Shown here: positions 1 to 10,426 of the stretch, piece after piece
Layout of the letters: every line of letters starts with the position of its first letter
Position numbering within the stretch: the first letter of the stretch is position 1
Source of the DNA: Cephalopachus bancanus
Lineage: Eukaryota; Chordata; Mammalia; Primates; Tarsiidae
Direction of reading: 5' to 3'
NCBI GenBank assembly: GCA_027257055.1
Contig: JAPVLO010000133.1
Coordinates: forward strand, 992,001-1,056,000
Length of the DNA: 64,000 bases
Notes under the pieces: model-generated
Seen by the model: only the letters and a program-made list of their open reading frames with translations
What the model was told of the DNA's origin: nothing
Databases searched by the model: none
Translations under genes and position numbers: made by a program

Positions 1-2746
1 TTAACACCTTCTAATAACTAAATGACTATACTACTTATAAATGACTGTACAATTGATTGACATTCTATATAGTATTATGAGGCATATACACAAAAATATT
101 TTTAATCGATGGCTTAAAGATGTAAAACTAAATTTTAATAATGTAATTATTTTGTTAATAATGCAACTATTTTAGAATTAAAAGATTTTGCAAGGGCTTA
201 GCATGAAAAAGGTGTAAATGGAGCATATAAATATTAATGCTATATTGCTCCTAGTATCTTACATCTGGACTTTTAAATTTTAGGTTAGTAAGATAACTGA
301 AGGATTTACAGAAAGAAAAAGATTAGCCCAACAAAGACCAAGAAGGCCAAGATAAATGGAGATACAACACAAGTTTAATCAAGGAGAGCAATGTTTTTCA
401 AGAAGGATTTATTTAATTACAATCTTCCTACTACCTCTATCACAGTATCGGTTAGAGTTGGAATTTATTTCAGTGGCAGAATAAAAACGAGATATAGAAA
501 ACATTACTTTTCTGTCAAATGGTGTAAAGCTACCCAGATTATACATATAATATCATCATAAACTCACATTTGAATATTTTTTATCAATCTATATATTAGG
601 TGATCTTTATATAAGTTCAATATTTTGGGTTCACAGGGGCACTCCTAAAATAAATAAGAGTAAAAGGTTATTGATGTACATCAAAGCTAACAAAAGGCAG
701 AATTTCTCAGTTTCATATTTATATAAATTTTTTAAAAAGTCACTTGAAAGCATTTTTCCAATGAGAAGTTTTAAGAATTCCAAGGAAAATGACTTACAAT
801 TATTCATTAATTCATGAGAACTCTAAGTCTGCTTATATATAAACTATTGTTTGGATGTAATTGCATTGTTTTTAGAATGTTATACTATCTTTCTTTTCTT
901 GATATTGCTAAGCAATACAATGAAACTCAAATTTTGGGGGAGAAATCAAAGTCAGTTTCCTGCAGAGAAAATACTAGATTTGGGTTCAGGAAGCAAATGG
1001 ATATTTTTGATCTTTAAATTTCCCCCTGCAGGTGATTACGGTTCAGACCATGGTCTAAGCCTCTGGAAACTATATTAAAATGAGAATTCTCATTTTGACT
1101 GGTAAAGCGAATACTTTGCATTACATATACTGCCTCAGGTATAAGTTCTATTTTTGCAAAAAGAAAGTAGTGGTACTTTTGCTATCTAAACCAAGGTTTT
1201 TTGAAACAAGAATTTTCAAATGAACAAAAAAAGTTTACTTTTCTATAAGGAAACTTTTTTAGTGTTCAAATAATGGGGAAAGTTTTAAAAACCTCATCAA
1301 ATAATTAGACCAACTCCAGAATCCCGAAAAAGGTAAGACTTGCCACATAATCTTACACAATGCCAGATCAGATTAGCTATTGACAAAGTAAACCTAACTG
1401 GGAATACATACTTCTTGGTATACCTGCTTTTATTTCAATTATAGATTTCTTTGTGCTTGTATTACACTCAATAATAGTCACGTACTTTCATAAACTTTAT
1501 CTCCTTTGATTCCCTCCTTGCATCTCCCTGTTCCTAGCTTGTCAAACCAGTTCAAAATAAATATCATTAAAGTGTACTTTTTTTTTTTTGCACTGATTGA
1601 TCCTGATACATGGTCAACTCAGTATCCACGTAGATCAAATAGTCTCTTCAATGTTTTGCTTTGAACTTACATTTGTTTTCTAAAATCTCCCTCACTGGCC
1701 TGTTTCATCTTTGTAATTAATTAATTAATCTCTTTCTTTTGTCTATGCATTCAATCTTCAAATAATTTAGCACAATTCACTGTAATTCCAGTCACAGGCT
1801 AGCTAATGTATTAAGCCTAAAACTTAGCACTTGATTTTGCAGAACATGCATTGGGTTTATTTTTTCTCTACTGCTCTAATTGGAAACAAAAGGAAACACA
1901 ATCATCTGCTATTTAAACAAGAGAAGAGTTTTGCTTAAATAAAAATATATTTATTACACCAGAAATACTGTTTCCCTCGGCATAAGTGAATTCAATTTTT
2001 TGTAGATTGATAATTTTCCAATTAAAGTTCCATTTTTGTGATGTTTACCCATGATTAATAAAGGGTGTGGCATCCAATAACCAGAAAGAACTAAAAATAG
2101 ATGGTGAACTGAAGCATCCTTCATCTCCAGTCTCTATGAGCCTTTTCTTTGATTAAGTCAACTTTGTAGTTTACAAAGTTGAATTGAAAGACTGTTATCC
2201 AAAACTATTCAGGCTAACTATTCATTAAGTAATCTAAATATATGCTACAATGGTTCTGCCAATTGCTATTAGGCAAAGAAGGTAGGATGAGCCTTTCTAT
2301 TGTCTGGACTTCAGCTGGTAGGAAAAGGTTTAGATTGACTGAGACCACTTGGAATACTGCTTGGTAAAATAAATGGATGGTTTTTTGGGCGACAAAATAA
2401 TGACGGAAACAGAAATTATATTGTATCTGCCTTTAAAATATTCATAGTTATATGTAGCTAAAGCAAATAGCCTAAAAGAGAGGGTAAAATAATATTTAAG
2501 TAAAATGTTGTGGAAAGTAGGAAGAAGGGCATTGTTTTTGTTGTGAATATTAGTTAAGCTTTATACTGGAAGTGATATCTAAGCTTTGTAATATGGGGAA
2601 GAATTGAATATATGAAAATTAAATATATGAAAATTGAATCATGATATTTAGAAGCAATAATTTGAGCTAAGATATGAAGGTAGAAGCAAGGACAGATAAG
2701 AAGAGTGGGCAGTTGCCAAATATTTCTGGAATCTGAGTTTATATGG
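1..2746. other. Unclassified AT-rich DNA, no gene recognised
   Basis: I see no exon-like coding signal and no repeat that I can name with confidence. Short reading frames around 0.8-1.1 kb overlap each other in two frames and look like chance. A small local tandem copy of a 'tatgaaaattaaata'-like unit lies near 2.61-2.64 kb. The stretch is probably old repeat DNA decayed beyond recognition by eye. Confidence 0.5.
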
Positions 2747-3690
2747 GGTCTGACAATTAAGTTCGTGAACTCATCCTAGAAAATGTGCTACATACCTCAT
2801 TGCTGAATATCACAATGGGCACCTTCAAAGTACTCCCCTTGGGAAGCTGTGCACCCAAGAAGACTATGGGGGAGCTAGTCCACCCATCAAAGCAATTTTG
2901 GCACTCTTTTTCTGAAATGGCCATCAGGGTTGTTGTCATAATACCCTTAATGTCTTGAATGGAATCAAAATGTCTTTCTTTCAATATTTCCTTTGTTTTC
3001 TGGTGAAGAAAAAAATCATTGGGAGGGGGCCTGATTAGGAGATTAGGGAGAGTTCTAATACAGTTATGTTTTTGCTGGCTAAAAACTCCCTCACAGACAG
3101 TCCTGTGTTAGCTGGTGCATTGCTGTGATGCAAGAGCTTCTTTGGGACCATTTTTTGCACACACTTTCTCACTCCAAGATGTTCAGTTAAGATTTTCCTA
3201 TTTATCAATGTTTATTTGGTCTGCTATGCTTCTCACAGTCAGCCAATGATTCTGATGCACAATTCGACAAATTTTTGCAATGTTTTAGTCAGCTCTACTC
3301 ATGATTGGTCATCCCGACCTCTCTTCATCAGTGATGCTTTCTCTCCCCTCAGAAAAACGTTTGATTCATTTGTACACTGCCATTTTCTTCATGACATTAT
3401 CTCCATAAACTTGAACTGACATGTCCCTGATTTAATTTCCACTCTTGCCCAGTGGTTTAACAAGAAACTTAATGTTTGTTCATGGCTCTAATTCAAGTGC
3501 CAACATTCTTGTGATGACACACAAAAACACACAATGATAATGAATGTCACTCACCAGACACTGCCACATGTCAACAGGAACATAGCTGTGAGGCAATGAC
3601 ATGCCAAGGTTATGAAACCTTGCTGAGTTGTTTATACAGTGCTGCCAATGTAAGTGTATGGTGGCAAGTTCATGAACTTAATTGTCATAG
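2747..3690 (-). mobile_element. Tc1/mariner DNA transposon (mariner type), internally deleted, antisense
   Basis: The left end carries TGACAATTAAGTTCGTGAAC and the right end, read on the minus strand, carries TGACAATTAAGTTCATGAAC, so the terminal inverted repeats match at about 20 bases. A TA dinucleotide follows the right end, as expected for mariner, which duplicates TA; the left TA is less clear (2742-2743). The element is about 945 bp against roughly 1.3 kb for an intact mariner, so part of the middle is missing. The minus-strand reading frame at its left end resembles the transposase C-terminus. Mariners move by cut and paste and often enter vertebrate genomes by horizontal transfer. The copy is mutated and not functional. 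Confidence 0.8.
2757..2984 (-). pseudogene. Mariner transposase C-terminal fragment
   Basis: About 75 codons on the minus strand read like the end of a mariner transposase: an 'F D x I x x I K' helix, a run of small and charged residues, then 'C F D G W' in the place of the family's usual 'C(F/I)xxW' motif near the C-terminus. The catalytic DD34D core is not contained in this piece; it should lie further right on the plus strand (upstream in the gene), where the frame is broken and part has been deleted. The methionine at the start is internal to the protein, not a real start. It is a relic with no activity. Confidence 0.7.
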
Positions 3691-5036
3691 CCTCATATGG
3701 GCTTGTAAAAATAGTTATATTCTTGCACATAGATTAGGAATACATTTTGTAGATAAGATTCAGTTGTAAGCAGTGAAATCTATGCTAGCTGGTTTAAGCA
3801 AACAGGAGATTAAACAAATGATTAAATATTTCATGGCATCATTGAAAAGCCTGGGGAAGGTATTCTGGACTGTGTTTCTAGAGTTATTTCAGAGCCCGGG
3901 ATTCACATTACAAGACCATCTTAGCAAGAGTACAACAGCCACATTAAACACTGCAGAAAGCAACCTTGCTTTCTCTAACATAATAGTGAAGGAAACTCAT
4001 GTAAAAGGAGCTGTCATTGAAGATTAATACATGAAAATATGAATTGACTGTAGAGTAGACAGTATCCATAGTTGCCACGTGTGGCTATCTAAACATTCAC
4101 TGAAGAGCCATATACCTGTCATTTGCAATTCTCACTTCTTCCTTCCAAGTCCTGAAAGTCTGTCCATTTCTTGATGCGAAGGTATATGCAGAGACCCTGC
4201 AGCAAGACAATTTGAGGTAACTCTTCCTTTTTTAGTTTTTGAAAATAACAGTAAAAGTGGTTAGAAAATGACACAAAAAGTATTAGAGAAGAATTGAATG
4301 ATCAATATGCCATATGTCTTAAAGAGATCTCAGATGGCAAGGCTAAATATATTGTACTTTGCTTAATGCCCATTGGAAAACCATCAAAGATTTTTAAGTA
4401 AAAGAGGAGCATATTAAAGACTGGGCTCTGAGAAACTAATCTAGTAAATGAACAAAATACATTTTAAATAATTTATTTTATGTTTCTGATTAAAATAAAT
4501 TATATAGGTAGGTTTCAAATGTCAAATAAGTATGTGGCACCTTTGGCATTTTTAAATATCCTGAATGAACAAACAGTCTAGAGATTTTGATTTCCTTGTT
4601 ACTATATTGAAGAGATAACTGAGTCTGGGCAGAGAAAGAGATGGCCTAGTCAGATACAAGTAAAGAAAAAAATGAAGAAAAGGCAGCTGAAGATATAAAT
4701 GTTGGAAACACCAATATTAAGGAGTTAGAATGAACTAGAGGAACTATAAAAGGAAAAATAAGAGGTAGGAAGATCAATCCACATGAACATTTGGGAGAAA
4801 AAGAAATGAAAAAGAGAGAGATTGAATCAAGAATAAGATAATCCACGATATATGCTATATAGTTAAACTGAGTTCTGAGAATTGTCAATTGGATAAAATA
4901 AAGCCACTATGTTTTAAAATATCTATTCCTATATAGTGTTGATGATGGGGTTTATTGACTAGGGTTGGGGATTGAATGTTCTTTGAAATGTCAAGGCGGG
5001 AACTATAGTAGAGACAACAAGTATAGACTTCACTAC

Positions 5037-5040
<4 letters not shown>
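3691..5040. other. Unclassified DNA between mariner and GA repeat
   Basis: No gene or clear repeat is recognised. An open frame at 3773-4027 on the plus strand (84 codons) has no recognisable domain and no neighbouring splice-like pattern that would support it as an exon. Sequence near 4.62-4.85 kb is purine-rich, which explains the open minus-strand frame there. Confidence 0.4.

Positions 5041-5117
<77 letters not shown>
5041..5117. repeat. (GA)n microsatellite
   Basis: About 77 bases of alternating GA with a single interruption (a 'gtga' at about 5072). It directly precedes the T-rich tail of an antisense Alu, so the two low-complexity tracts nearly touch. Confidence 0.95.
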
Positions 5118-5121
<4 letters not shown>

Positions 5122-5130
5122 ATCTGCCTT

Positions 5131-5423
5131 TTTTTTTTTTTTTTTTTTTGCGTTGGCGTCTCATTCTGTCGCCCAGACTGGAGTGCAGTGGCCGCTTCCG
5201 GCCACCGCAACCTCGACCTGCTGGGCTCCGGAGATCCTTCCGCCTCAGCCTTCCAAGTAGCCGGAATTACAGGTATGCGCTACCACGCCTGGCTGATTTT
5301 TTGATTTATTGTAGAGATGAGGTCTCGCTGCCCAGGCAGGTCTCGAACCCGCGGGCTCAGGCAATCCACTCACCTCAGCCTTCCAAAGGTGCAGGATTAC
5401 AGGCTGAGCCACCGAGCCGGGCT
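5131..5423 (-). mobile_element. Alu (dimeric SINE), antisense, first of a tandem pair
   Basis: The copy reads T-tail first, then the complement of a full dimeric Alu. It is flanked by the TSD gagaatctgYctt at 5118-5130 and 5424-5436, which fixes both ends. It is of the lineage type seen throughout this window, marked by the palindromic GCGGGTTCGAGACCCGC segment in the left monomer (slightly mutated here). Alus are non-autonomous, transcribed by RNA polymerase III and mobilised by L1 proteins. Confidence 0.95.
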
Positions 5424-5451
5424 GAGAATCTGTCTTTTAATAAGAGTTTTT

Positions 5452-5743
5452 TTTTTTTTTTTTTTTTTTGAGTTGGAGTCTTACTCTATCGCCCAGACTG
5501 GAGTGCAGTGGCTGCTCCCGGCCACCGCAGCCTCGACCTGCTGGGCTCCGGCGATCCTTCCGCCTCAGCCTTCCGAGTAGCCGGAATTACAGGCGTGCGC
5601 TACCACGCCCGGCTGATTTTTTGATTTATTGTAGAGATGAGGTCTTGCTGCCCAGGCGGGTCTCGAACCTGCGGGCTCAGGCAATCCACTCACCTCAGCC
5701 TCCCAAAGGCGCAGGATTACAGGCTGAGCCACCGAGCCCGGCT
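5452..5743 (-). mobile_element. Alu, antisense, second of a tandem pair
   Basis: Full-length dimeric Alu in the same orientation as its left neighbour, only about 30 bases away. TSD aataagagttttt is present at 5439-5451 and 5745-5757. The body is very similar to the first copy but has an independent insertion site, so this is two insertions and not a duplication. Confidence 0.95.
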
Positions 5744-5757
5744 CAATAAGAGTTTTT

Positions 5758-6016
5758 AATTTACTAATGTTTAATATAATTACTGATATGATTGAATTTA
5801 TGTCTATACTTTTATTATTTGCATCCCAATTATCCTATTTTTTGCTTCTCATTTTTTTCTGATTAATTTAAAATTAAGTTTGGATTGAAATTAAATTTAG
5901 ATTAATCAAAATGATTTAGAAATATAGTTCACTTCATAGCATATTTATATTTATACATATATCTGTTTGTGCTATTGTATTATTATTTATATTTTCCCTA
6001 GAGAAGACAGCTTACG
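5758..6016. other. AT-rich unclassified spacer
   Basis: Nothing recognised; AT-rich DNA without a clear repeat or reading frame. Confidence 0.4.
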
Positions 6017-6210
6017 AGGTCCAACAATTAGGTTCATTATTCATCCTAAAAAAGTGCTACATACCTCATTGCTGATGATTCCTGTGGTCACCTTCAAAGT
6101 ACTCTACTTGGAAAACTAGGCACCAATGTGAATGCCTAGTTTTCCCTTCAAAGCAATTTTGAAATTTTTTTTCTGGCACAGCCATCAGGACTGTCATGGT
6201 TATTTGTTGA
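6017..6210 (-). mobile_element. Mariner 3'-end fragment, antisense
   Basis: Begins with a mutated terminal repeat (ggtccaacaattaggttca) and continues through the same antisense transposase 3' region as the element at 2747. The segment 'cctcattgctga..ccttcaaagtact..gccatcagga' is shared with that copy. It stops where a second, oppositely oriented mariner begins. Confidence 0.75.
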
Positions 6211-6577
6211 GGTCTGACAATTAAGTTTGCCCACTTGCCATGGTGTGCTTATGATGGCAGCACTGTACAAATAACTGTATTGGAACACCCTCCCTACTCA
6301 CCTGATCTGACCCCCAGTGACGTTTTTCTATACCAAAAGATGAAGGAAATATTGAAAGTTAGACATTTGATGACATTCAAGACATCAAAGTTAATACTAT
6401 GACGACTCTGATGGCCATTCCAGAAGAAGAGTTCCAAAATAGCTTTAACAGGTGAACTAGGCAATGGCATTGGTGCACATCTTCTCAAGGGAAGTACTTT
6501 GAAGGTGACCATAGTGATATTCAGCAATGAGGTATGCACTTTTTCTAGGATGAGTTTGTGAACTTAACTGTGGGACC
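6211..6577 (+). mobile_element. Short internally deleted mariner, sense
   Basis: Starts with GGTCTGACAATTAAGTTTG, runs about 80 bp into the mariner 5' end, then jumps to the 3' third and ends at a degenerate terminal repeat near 6577. Translation just after the junction (about 6285-6320) gives H-P-P-Y-S-P-D-L-T-P-S-D, the conserved block of mariner transposases that includes the third catalytic aspartate of DD34D. The frame is then lost to stops. This is the structure of a MITE-like deletion derivative. Confidence 0.75.
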
Positions 6578-6689
6578 GCATACAGTCCTTACTTTCATGC
6601 TCTATTTCGAGTTGATATTTTACTAATTAACCTAAAATGTAGAAGCTTTGCAACTACATATGTGAATCTACTTTAATTCCTATCCTTTT

Positions 6690-8070
6690 TTCTGTCCTCA
6701 TAAGATACAAGGCATGTAATATGTTGTAATGTTTGCTTTGAATAACCATACATACATTTTAATTAATAGAAAAACTTTTAATATTTTATATGTATTCACA
6801 TATTTACAATTTTCAATGTTCTTCACTTCTCTAATGTCAATTATCATCTGGTATCATTTCTCATTAGCTTGAAAAACATATTTTAGAATTTCCTGTGGTG
6901 AAGGACTGCTGCCAATAAATTCACCTAACTGTCTTTTCCTCAACATGTCTTTATTTTCTTCTCATTTGAAATAATATTTTTAGCGAATATAATTCTAAGT
7001 TGACAATTTACTTTACTTTTTTCAGTAATTTAAAGATGTTACGCTGTCTTTCAGTCAACAGAGTTTCTAATAAGAATTCAGCAATAATTAAAACCACTGT
7101 TCTCAAAATATACTAGAAGATTTTTCTCTGACTGCTTTTGAGATTTTTTTCCCCATTGTTCTTTAATTTTTATTAGTGAGTATGATATGCCGAGGTGTGG
7201 TTTTCTATGGATATACATCCTGCTTATAGTTTCCTGAATTTCTTGAACCTCTAAATTTAGGTTCCTCCACAAATTTGCGAAAAAATTCAACTGCTATTCC
7301 TCAGGCACTTTTCTGCCCTCTTTCTTTGTTTCATTTACAACTTTCATTGCATGCATGTGATACTTTACAATATCGGAAGTCTCTGAAGCATTTTTTTTAA
7401 AAGACTTGGAAAAAAATTACAAGACAGTATGAGAGTTCCTCTATACCTCTTACCCAATTTACTCCATTGCATACATCCTGCATTACTGTTATACATTTAT
7501 TAAAACTAAGAAAATAACATTGGTACATTACTGTTAAAAAAATCTTAAGGCTTTATTTGTATTCGACTAGTTTTTTTTTTTTTTTTTTTAAATAACATCC
7601 CTTTCTGATCTAGGATCCAATGCAGTGCCACATTGCAATTAGTTGTCAAGTCTTTTAAATCTTTGATCTGTGACAGTTTCTCACTGTTGCATGCTTGATA
7701 GTTTTGAAGAGTGCTGGTAAGTATTTGTAGACTCTTCTTAAATTTGGTTTTGTCTGACATTGTTTTCACAATTGAACTGGGGTTATAGGTATTTGAAAAG
7801 AATAGCCCAGAGGTGAATTGTCCTTCTCATCACATCAGATCAGGAGACATGATAGCCCTGCTATGACAACTTTGTCAATTAGGCACGATAGTGTTTACCA
7901 GATTTATCCAAAGTAAAGTTACCATTTTTTCCCTTACATTTGGAAATAAATCTTTAAGTACAACCCACTCTCAAGAGTTGAAAGATTAAGCTTTAACTCC
8001 TAAGAGAAAAGCAGCTACATATATTACTTAGAAATCTTCTATAAGCAATATTTGTCTCTTTTAATTTTTT
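6690..8070 (-). mobile_element. Ancient L1M-type LINE fragment, antisense (segment 1)
   Basis: The order of landmarks matches what I recall for old mammalian L1M elements read in antisense: 'ctcaacatgtctttattt', 'aattctaagttgaca', 'tgccgaggtgtggttttc', 'ggatccaatgcagtgccacattgca', 'aactggggttataggt'. It is heavily diverged and has no coding capacity. The same ancient element appears to continue at 9184 after an interruption. Confidence 0.6.
7572..7589. repeat. Poly(T) tract
   Basis: A run of about 18 T inside the ancient L1M segment, presumably expanded from a shorter T stretch in the element. Confidence 0.8.
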
Positions 8071-8296
8071 TCATGACTGTATTGATATGTATTCTTTCCA
8101 ACAGTGTGCAAATGTTCTCTTTTCTCTACTTTCTCACCAACACCAGTTATCTTTCATCTTTTTTGATATTAACTATTTTAATGGTGTCATTGATATCTCA
8201 CTGTGATTTTGATTTGCATTTCCCTGGTGATTAGTTTTGTTGAGCATTTTAAAAAATATATCTGTTGGCCATTTATAGGTTTTCTGAGATGTATTT

Positions 8297-8588
8297 TTTT
8301 TTTTTTTTTTTTTGGAGTTGGAGTCTCACTCTGTCACCCAGACTGGTGTGCAGTGGCCGTTCCCGGCCACCACAGCCTCTACCTGCTAGGTTCTGGCGAT
8401 CCTTCCGCCTCAGCCTTCCAAGTAGCTGGAACTACAGGTGTGCACTACCACGTCCGGCTCATTTGGATTTATTATAGATGAGGTCTCGCCAAGTTGCCCA
8501 GGCGGGTCTCGAACCCGAGGGCTCAGGCAATCCACTCACTTCAGCCTCCCAAAGGCGCGGGATTGCAGGCTGAGCCGCTGAGCCCGGC
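8297..8588 (-). mobile_element. Alu, antisense, inside L1 fragment
   Basis: Full dimeric Alu with exact TSD ttctgagatgtattt at 8282-8296 and 8589-8603. The L1 text reads through if the Alu and one TSD copy are removed, so the Alu is younger than the L1. Confidence 0.95.
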
Positions 8589-8775
8589 TTCTGAGATGTA
8601 TTTAATTAAGTTGTACTTTGCCCATTTGAAAATCAGGTTATTTGTTTTCCTGATAGTGAGTTTTTTGGATTCTATATATATTTTAGAGATCAGCCTCTTA
8701 TCAGATGTATGGTTTGCAAATATATTCTCCCATTCTTTAGCTTGCCTCTTTTGATTGTTTTCTTGGTTGTGCAGA

Positions 8776-8972
8776 AAATACAGGAACTCACAAGGTGGAA
8801 AGGAGCCAGAGATCTCTAGGATCTCTTTTTTATAAAGGCACTAGTCCCATTTATGTGGACTTTGCCCTCATATCCTAATTACCTTCACAAAGCCCCATTT
8901 CCTAAGAACATAGGAAATGTTTCCTCCTCCTTTTGAACTATAATTTAACTTATTTAGACTCAAACTGCCTTT
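8776..8972. other. Composite insert sharing MST-LTR and flanking sequence in mixed orientation
   Basis: Bases about 8787-8910 are the reverse complement of the MST LTR part at about 10500-10632. Bases about 8928-8967 match 10364-10403 in direct orientation. The insert splits the L1 between 'gtgcagaa' and 'gtttgatgtaatccca'. See findings. Confidence 0.6.
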
Positions 8973-9183
8973 CGGTTTGATGTAATCCCATTTTCTATTT
9001 CTGCTTTTGTTGTGCTTTTGAGGTTATATCTAAAAAAAATTATTGCCAGATCAATGTCATGAAGCTATCCTTTTTGTTTTCTTCTAATAGTTTTATAGAA
9101 TTGGGTCTTACATTTAAGTGTCTAATTCATTTTGAGTTTATTTTTGTATATGGTGCGTATGAGTCTAATTTTATTCTTATTTT

Positions 9184-9425
9184 CTCATTTATTTATATCA
9201 GTATGGGCTTGTGGATATTTATTAGATACTTTGTGTTGTAATCTAATATTATATTACTTTGTTGCTCAAGTTGTTCAGTATTAACTGTTGACAGTACTTT
9301 CAGGTTGGATTCTGTGTCACTTTGACAATTCTCCATCTGTTTGTTTTTTTATTTTTAACTCTTTCTTACTTTTATTACTACAAGATGCTTAGAATCAGCT
9401 ATTTCCCCAAGAAGACTTGAGTCCC
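9184..9425 (-). mobile_element. Ancient L1M, antisense (segment 2)
   Basis: Resumes with 'atttatttatatcagtatgg' and continues with 'tactttgttgctcaagttgtt' and 'tttcaggttggattctgtgtc', the order I recall for L1M elements following the text that stops near 8070. Confidence 0.55.
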
Positions 9426-9647
9426 CTAAACAATTATTATAACAGTATAAGAAATCGATTGACGGTAGTGAGAAACTATGAGGGAAGGGAGGGGAGGCAT
9501 ACCTCATCAATAAGGGTACCTGATATCAAACCAGGTGAAGCAGGGACAAAAGTAAGGTCCAAACTTTACCTACACAATGACCATTTGTATAACTAACCCT
9601 GAATTATACTAAGCATCTTTAAACAACATCAAAAAAAGTTTTAAAAA
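9426..9647 (+). mobile_element. 5'-truncated L1: 3' UTR only
   Basis: Starts within the L1 3' UTR ('tataagaaatcgattgacggtag'-like, with the family's 'cctcatcaataagggtacctg' and 'aaccctgaattatac') and ends in an A-rich tail. TSD aagaagaYKtgagtccc (2 mismatches) is at 9409-9425 and 9648-9664. It belongs to an L1 variant whose 3' UTR carries an extra block ('gtccaaactttacctacac') that is also present at 62.25 kb. Confidence 0.85.
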
Positions 9648-9664
9648 AAGAAGATGTGAGTCCC

Positions 9665-9832
9665 TTTTTTGGAGAATCACATTACATGTTGGAGTACTGG
9701 GGGCTGTTCATTTTTATCATTTTTTTTTCTTACTGTGTGTTTCATACTGAATTATTTGTATTAATCTAGCGTCATGTTTTCTGAATCTTCTAATCTTTCC
9801 ATTTTACTTTTTCTTTCCAGTGATCTGGTCAT
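9665..9832 (-). mobile_element. Ancient L1M, antisense (segment 3, diverged)
   Basis: 'ggagaatcacattacatg' follows the TSD as expected if the ancient L1M continues, but the rest is diverged and assigned mainly by position. Confidence 0.35.
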
Positions 9833-9985
9833 ACTTTTTTTCTTTTTTTTTGGTCATATCTCACTTTGCTACTCAGGCTGGAGTACAGTGGTACCATCAC
9901 CGCTCATGACAGCCTCAACCTTCTGGGTTCAGGCGATCTTCCTGCCTCACCTTCCTAAAATGCTGTGATTATGGGCATGATTCAC
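9833..9985 (-). mobile_element. Alu-like monomer (FLAM/FRAM type), antisense
   Basis: T-rich start, then one 7SL-derived monomer in antisense: 'caggctggagtacagtggta', 'tgacagcctcaac', 'ctcaccttcctaaaatgctg', 'accatacctggc'. There is no second monomer. Divergence is high, consistent with an early fossil monomer older than the dimeric Alus here. Confidence 0.75.
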
Positions 9986-10426
9986 CATACCTGGCCTGAT
10001 AAGACTGAACACAGAGAATTTTATTAACCAGAATTCCAGTTAGTTTATTTTTTATCCTTTGTACTTTTTCTACTAAATATCCCATATTTGTTTATTTATT
10101 TCAAACATATTTTCCTCTTTTTTTATTTCCTCAAACATGGTTATGGCTGTTTTAAAATTTTTGTTTGTTAATTCCGACATTTGAATCATTTTGAAGTTTG
10201 TCTCTGTTGACATTTTAATTTTGAGAATGAATGACATTTTCCTGTATTTTTCATATGCCCATCTGCTTTAAATTGTGTCCTGGACATTGTGAGTGACATA
10301 CTGTGGAGAATCTGTATTATGTTTTGTTCTTTTGAGTATGTTAAGGTTTTGTTCTTCCCATTCCTCCTCCTTTTGAACTCTGACTTATTGAGATTCAAAC
10401 TGTAAGCTCTATATTTCTTGCTTTAG
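9986..10426 (-). mobile_element. Ancient L1M, antisense (segment 4)
   Basis: Contains 'cctcaaacatggttatggctg', 'ttccgacatttgaatcatttt', 'gagaatgaatgacattttcctg' and 'gtcctggacattgtga', which fit the L1M antisense series. No coding potential remains. Confidence 0.5.

Larger units (their letters stand above)
8071..9183 (-). mobile_element. L1 ORF2 C-terminal fragment, antisense, interrupted
   Basis: Antisense match to the end of L1 ORF2: 'ccaacagtg' then the tracts corresponding to 'gagcattttt..tatctgttggcca', 'gagatcagcctcttatcagatg', 'gtttgatgtaatcccatt' and 'gtcttacatttaagtgtctaattcattttgag'. It is broken by an Alu at 8297-8588 and by a composite insert at about 8776-8972. It lacks a 3' UTR and tail, which is unusual for a simple insertion; an inversion or deletion is likely. 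It sits inside the ancient L1M copy. Confidence 0.7.

Noticed and set aside
5071..5749. Open frames of about 77-107 codons across Alus and the GA tract
   Set aside because: Alu antisense is typically open for about 100 codons; same pattern at 8203-8481, 24621-24988, 28060-28344, 58859-59161 and 62251-62565.
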